Below, piece after piece: positions 14,393 to 17,798 of a DNA stretch of 17,798 nucleotides. Positions within the stretch are counted from its first letter, which is position 1; each line of letters starts with the position of its first letter. Location: positions 1 to 17,798 of the forward strand of contig JAPOLP010000020.1 of NCBI GenBank assembly GCA_029977045.1, given 5' to 3'. The DNA is from Planctomycetota bacterium (lineage in GTDB: Bacteria; Planctomycetota; Planctomycetia; Planctomycetales; Planctomycetaceae). The notes beneath the pieces are model-generated. The model made no database searches. It had not been told where the DNA came from and saw only the letters and a list, made by a program, of their open reading frames with translations. A program made the position numbers and the translations under genes.

Positions 14393-15598
14393 ATGAATCG
14401 ATTTCTGCTGACACTGCTGACCGTCTTCGCCAGCCTCTCGTTGACCGACGCGTCAGCTGCGGAGAAACCGCTGAAGGTCTACATCCTCGTCGGGCAGTCC
14501 AACATGCAGGGACACGCTCAGGTGCGGACGTTCGAGCACATCGGCATGGATCCCCGCACGGCTCGGATGCTGAAGGAGCTGCAGAATGCTGACGGTACTC
14601 CGCGTGTCTGTGAGAACGTCTGGATCTCCTCGATCGGTAACGACGGAACTGAAAACGAAAAGCACGGCCAGTTGACTGTCGGCTACGGAGCGTCGGGCGG
14701 CAGCGAGCCGAAGATCGGACCCGAGCTGACGTTCGGGATCTACATGCAGAAGCTCGTCGATCAGCCGATCCTGCTCATCAAGACGGCCTGGGGCGGCAAG
14801 TCGATCAATACGGACTTCCGTTCGCCGAGTGCCGGGCCGTACGAATTCAACGAGGAACAGATCGAGAACTTCAAAAAGCAGAACCGTGATCTCAAAGAAG
14901 CACGACAGCAGAAGGACGAGGCGACCGGCCACTACTACCGGCTGATGCTGGCTCACGTCAAAAAGGTGCTGAGCGATCCGAAACGAGTCTGCCCGGCCTA
15001 CGACGCAAAAGCCGGATACGAACTGGCCGGCTTCGTCTGGTTTCAGGGCTGGAACGACATGGTCGACCGCGGCACGTATCCGACTCGTGACCAGCCCGGC
15101 GGCTACGACCAGTACAGCCAGGTGATGGCTCACTTCATCCGCGACGTACGGAAGGACCTGGCCGCTCCGAAGATGCCGTTTGTCATCGGCGTGCTGGGCG
15201 TTGGCGGCCCGGTCGACAAGTACGCTCCCGATGAGCAGCGTTACCGAGGCGTTCACAGTAACTTCCGCAACGCGATGGCGGCCCCGGCGTCACTGCCCGA
15301 GTTCAAAGGCAACGTTGCCGCCGTCCGCACGGAGAACTACTGGGACCTGCAGCTTTCCGAACTGGCTGCCCGCTGGGGCAAAGTGCAGAGCCGCAACCGC
15401 GAGCTGAGCAAAAACAAAGACCTCAACCGTGAGGAACGCGATAAGCAGCTCGAAGCCTACAAAGCCGAACTGTTCACGCCGGAAGAGCTGGAGATTTACC
15501 AGAAGGGCACATCCAACGCGGCCTACCACTACTTGGGCTCGGCAAAGATTCTCGGCCAGATTGGCAAGGCGTTCGCTGAGGCGATCGACGGACTATGA
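14393..15598 (+). CDS. Exported SGNH hydrolase, sialate O-acetylesterase-like
   Basis: This 401-residue protein starts with a signal peptide (RFLLTLLTVFASLSLTDASA, cleavage near residue 23). The mature part opens with VYILVGQSNMQGHA, the block I motif of the sialic-acid-specific acetylesterase family (SASA, PF03629), with nucleophile S36. Further family blocks are IKTAWGGKSI at 129-138 and GFVWFQGWND at 213-222. The catalytic His is probably H379 in AAYHYLGSAK. Members remove O-acetyl groups from sialic acids or other sugars. A charged helical stretch of about 50 residues (322-372) separates the core from the catalytic His region, where a compact Asp-His block is usual. ATG 14393 has GAGGA six bases upstream. 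The ceramidase-like gene follows 38 bases later, which suggests an operon. Confidence 0.9.
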   Translation: MNRFLLTLLTVFASLSLTDASAAEKPLKVYILVGQSNMQGHAQVRTFEHIGMDPRTARMLKELQNADGTPRVCENVWISSIGNDGTENEKHGQLTVGYGASGGSEPKIGPELTFGIYMQKLVDQPILLIKTAWGGKSINTDFRSPSAGPYEFNEEQIENFKKQNRDLKEARQQKDEATGHYYRLMLAHVKKVLSDPKRVCPAYDAKAGYELAGFVWFQGWNDMVDRGTYPTRDQPGGYDQYSQVMAHFIRDVRKDLAAPKMPFVIGVLGVGGPVDKYAPDEQRYRGVHSNFRNAMAAPASLPEFKGNVAAVRTENYWDLQLSELAARWGKVQSRNRELSKNKDLNREERDKQLEAYKAELFTPEELEIYQKGTSNAAYHYLGSAKILGQIGKAFAEAIDGL

Positions 15599-15636
15599 GC
15601 CTGGCTACGGACAAACAGCAGACCTAAGAGACGCGG

Positions 15637-17028
15637 ATGGGATCGGCAATGAAACGTGTACTGCTTGCTCTTGTGCTGGCGTCGCTGGTCGTGAGTCGTG
15701 GCCCTGACGCGGTGAGTGCCGAACTACGGCTGTCGACGTTTCAGGTCGATGCGACTCCGCCGCTCGGGTCGCCGTTGTGCTATGGCAATGTGAAGCCGGC
15801 AATGGAGATCGTAAGTCCGCTGACCGCTCGCGGTGTTGTGCTGGTCGGATGTGGCAAGCCAATCGTCCTCTGCGCGTTCGACTGGGTCGGTATCTGCAAC
15901 GAGAGTTACGACACGTTTCGCGAAACGGTCGCGAATTCAGTCGGGACGACGGCGGACCGCGTCGCGGTTCACTCGCTGCACCAGCACGATGCTCCGGGCA
16001 GTGACTTTGCCATCGAACGGCTGCTGGCCGAGCACGGTCTCGCTCATGAGTTCTCCGATCCCGACTTCAACGCGGACGTGTTCGATCGAGTCGCAAAGGC
16101 AGCTGCCGAGTCGCTCAAGTCGGCTCAGCCGGTCACGCATGCTGGTCTGGGATCGGGCGTTGTCGAACGAGTCGCCTCGAACCGGCGGATTCTTGGGCCG
16201 GATGGCAAGGTCGCGCTGCAGCGTCAGAGCAGTGGTGGTCGAAATCCCGCAGCAGCAGCGGCTCCGGAAGGCACGATCGACCCGCTGGTGCGACTGGTCG
16301 CGTTCTGGAATGGTGACAAGCCGCTGGCCGTGCTCACTTACTACGCGACGCATCCGCAGAGCTATTACGGGCAAGGCAGCGTGAACTGGGACTTCGTCGG
16401 CATGGCTCGCGAGCAGCGGATTACGGCGCTCGGCGGACTGCCGCACATTCACTTTGACGGAGCCAGCGGCAACGTCGCTGCCGGGAAGTACAACGACGGC
16501 AAACCGGAACGACGTGCGGAGCTGGCTGGGCGGCTGGCAGCCGGCATGAAGCTTGCCTGGGAAACTCAGACGAAGAAGCCGCTGCGAGTGAAAGATGTCG
16601 CGTGGGCCGTCAGGCCGGTGTCGCTGCCAGTCCGCGACACACTCGTCGAAGCCGAACTGGCGGCGAAGCTCAAGGACGAAAAGCTGACGCTGACAGTCAG
16701 GAATCGAGCCGCCCGTGATCTGGTCTTTCTGCGACGGATGCAGGCGGGCCATCAGATTCCACTCAGCTGCCTTAAGCTGGGATCGGCAAGCATCCTGCAC
16801 ATGCCTGGCGAACTGTTCGTCGAATACCAGCTCGCCGCCCAGCAATTGCAGCCCGACACCTTCGTCGCGATGGCCGCCTACGGCTACTGCGGACCTGGCT
16901 ACATCGGTACCGAGATCGCCTACAGCCAGGGAGGCTACGAAACCAGCATCGTCTCGCGAGTCGCTCCAGTCGTTGAGCATGTGCTGTTGGAAAAGATCAA
17001 GGAGTTGCTGAGCGACACGCAACCGTAG
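15637..17028 (+). CDS. Exported neutral/alkaline ceramidase-like protein
   Basis: This 463-residue protein resembles the N-terminal domain of neutral/alkaline non-lysosomal ceramidases, zinc amidases that split ceramide into sphingosine and fatty acid. Probable zinc-site segments are HSLHQHDAPG (H115, H117), YATHPQ (H239), PGE-x-F (E392) and the Tyr/Gly-rich GPGYIGTEIAYSQGGYE (Y422). FDGASGN at 273-279 replaces the usual Gly-Asp/Asn block. A signal peptide is evident (KRVLLALVLASLVV). It is shorter than classical ceramidases of about 650 residues and seems to lack their C-terminal domain, so the substrate may be another amide or ester. ATG 15637 is taken with AAGAGA upstream; ATG 15649, which gives a cleaner signal peptide, is equally possible. 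It follows the SGNH esterase gene by 38 bases. Confidence 0.82.
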   Translation: MGSAMKRVLLALVLASLVVSRGPDAVSAELRLSTFQVDATPPLGSPLCYGNVKPAMEIVSPLTARGVVLVGCGKPIVLCAFDWVGICNESYDTFRETVANSVGTTADRVAVHSLHQHDAPGSDFAIERLLAEHGLAHEFSDPDFNADVFDRVAKAAAESLKSAQPVTHAGLGSGVVERVASNRRILGPDGKVALQRQSSGGRNPAAAAAPEGTIDPLVRLVAFWNGDKPLAVLTYYATHPQSYYGQGSVNWDFVGMAREQRITALGGLPHIHFDGASGNVAAGKYNDGKPERRAELAGRLAAGMKLAWETQTKKPLRVKDVAWAVRPVSLPVRDTLVEAELAAKLKDEKLTLTVRNRAARDLVFLRRMQAGHQIPLSCLKLGSASILHMPGELFVEYQLAAQQLQPDTFVAMAAYGYCGPGYIGTEIAYSQGGYETSIVSRVAPVVEHVLLEKIKELLSDTQP

Positions 17029-17397
17029 TGGCACACCCGGCGAACACGGGCTCGTCGTTGCCCGAAAGAAGTTGCTTTGAGACGTGTGGCCAGCCATTCG
17101 TCCTGGAAAATTCCAGGCCCACGCCCCGGCTGTGAGCTGACATGACCTGGAAGCTCAGACACGCCATTGCTGGCCAGAAGGAAGCCAGAAAACACCGACT
17201 TCACTGTTCGCGTCTTCTCGCGTCTCTTCGTGTGGGTTTTCCCGACTGAGCTGCGCCATCCACGGTCGCAACCCGGGACAATCCGGGTGCACGTTCTTCC
17301 GAGCGTTGCCAGTAACGACCGCGATCCTTGAGGGTCTGGAGTGAGTCGTTAGCCTTCGCAGCCTGCACGAAAACGACTGACTTCAAGGACAAGCGAC
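17029..17397. other. Intergenic region upstream of hisS with several inverted repeats
   Basis: I see no gene in these 369 bases. It contains an imperfect inverted pair, TGGCCAGC (17087-17094) and GCTGGCCA (17169-17176), enclosing the tight palindrome CCTGGAA-AA-TTCCAGG (17106-17121). A degenerate direct repeat of CGCGTCT-like units lies at 17207-17233, and a stem ACCCGG-GACAAT-CCGGGT lies at 17271-17288. No T-box leader or tRNA-like structure was recognised before hisS, and no clean terminator follows the ceramidase-like gene. The hisS promoter should lie in the last 100 bases but has no clear consensus. Confidence 0.5.
17087..17176. repeat. Inverted-repeat remnant TGGCCAGC...GCTGGCCA
   Basis: Perfect eight-base inverted arms lie 74 bases apart, and the similarity continues loosely beyond them (TGGCCAGC-C-AT against TGGCCAGC-A-AT on the other strand). 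A smaller perfect palindrome with seven-base arms sits between them. The size fits a miniature inverted-repeat element or remnant, but no flanking target-site duplication is convincing. Confidence 0.35.
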
Positions 17398-17798
17398 GTG
17401 AGCGATCTGATCAAACCGCGAACTCTGAAGGGGTTTCGCGACTACCTCCCCAGTGCGATGATCGCCCGGGAGCATCTCATCGAGACCGCCCGATCGGTAT
17501 ACCGCAGCTACGGCTTCAGTCCGATCGACACGCCGGCACTCGAGTACGCGGAAATCCTGACCGGCAAGGGCAGCGACGAGACCGACAAGCAGCTCTACCG
17601 GTTTCAGGATCACGGGCAGCGCGACGTCGCACTGCGGTTTGACCTGACCGTTCCGCTGGCCCGCTTTGCCGCGCAGTACGCACAGGAACTCGGGACGCCA
17701 TTTAAGCGGTACCACATCGGCACGGTGTGGCGAGGCGAGAACACGCAGAAGGGACGCTACCGCGAGTTCATGCAGTGCGACTTCGACACAATCGGCAC
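17398..17798 (+). CDS. hisS: Histidyl-tRNA synthetase, N-terminal part (runs off window)
   Basis: The first 133 codons of a class II aminoacyl-tRNA synthetase that charges tRNA(His) with histidine. The protein begins at a GTG and reads IKPRTLKGFRDYLPSAM, the normal N-terminus of HisRS. RFDLTVPLARF at 80-90 and motif 2, VWRGENTQKGRYREFMQCDF at 110-129, are characteristic. The ending QCDFD is more typical of eukaryotic or archaeal-type HisRS than of the E. coli type, but it also occurs in some bacterial lineages. AAGGA lies about nine bases before the GTG. The gene has its own long upstream spacer and is probably transcribed independently of the ceramidase-like gene. Confidence 0.95.
   Translation, partial: MSDLIKPRTLKGFRDYLPSAMIAREHLIETARSVYRSYGFSPIDTPALEYAEILTGKGSDETDKQLYRFQDHGQRDVALRFDLTVPLARFAAQYAQELGTPFKRYHIGTVWRGENTQKGRYREFMQCDFDTIG

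Noticed and set aside
15937..17097. A 386-codon minus-strand frame opposite the ceramidase-like gene
   Set aside because: Low-complexity Arg/Leu/Val composition and no motif, while the plus strand carries a signal peptide and zinc-site motifs.
17207..17233. CGCGTCT-like tandem units as a possible CRISPR or regulatory array
   Set aside because: Only three degenerate copies, no spacers of regular length and no cas gene.

Overview
The window looks like ordinary chromosomal DNA of a GC-rich Gram-negative-type bacterium, most probably a planctomycete. This is inferred from gene content: a PQQ-type beta-propeller, a bacterial M13 metallopeptidase, a sialate-O-acetylesterase-type SGNH hydrolase and a ceramidase-like enzyme, nearly all with signal peptides, in small loosely packed transcription units separated by palindrome-rich spacers. 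No rRNA, tRNA, transposase, phage gene or CRISPR array was found.

Layout. Positions 1-754 (minus): a flavin-reductase-like gene, apparently cut near its C-terminus by an in-frame TGA, followed by the start of a YceH/DUF480 gene. Positions 1049-3473 (plus): glutamyl-tRNA synthetase gltX, a GNAT acetyltransferase and a small antibiotic-biosynthesis-monooxygenase (ABM) domain protein, closely spaced and probably one operon. Positions 3483-4388 (minus): a two-domain universal stress protein that converges on that operon. Positions 4773-6593 (plus): the catalytic subunit of acetolactate synthase (ilvB), followed by a hairpin-rich spacer and a clear intrinsic terminator. Positions 6834-10977 (minus): in transcription order, a secreted CxxC protein, a very large two-in-one ABC-2 permease and a secreted PQQ-like beta-propeller. 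Positions 11262-13322 (plus): an M13 zinc endopeptidase. Positions 13365-14228 (minus) and 14393-17028 (plus): an exported alpha/beta hydrolase divergent from an SGNH esterase plus ceramidase-like pair. Positions 17398-17798 (plus): the start of histidyl-tRNA synthetase hisS.

Themes. Housekeeping genes (gltX, ilvB, hisS) are interleaved with genes for exported hydrolases and envelope functions. The 13-17 kb stretch encodes three predicted exported hydrolases that could act on acylated or acetylated substrates. The 6.8-11.0 kb minus-strand block pairs a membrane permease with two exported proteins, but no ATPase is visible.

The most unusual non-coding signal is a set of short palindromes with the centre C-TCC-G, occurring as inverted pairs in two spacers (6602-6766 and 11067-11194). 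The stems differ in sequence, but the three-base loop and the inverted pairing are kept. One compensatory base-pair change is visible. They look like a REP/BIME-type dispersed element. I did not find a convincing new multi-gene defence or metabolic system.
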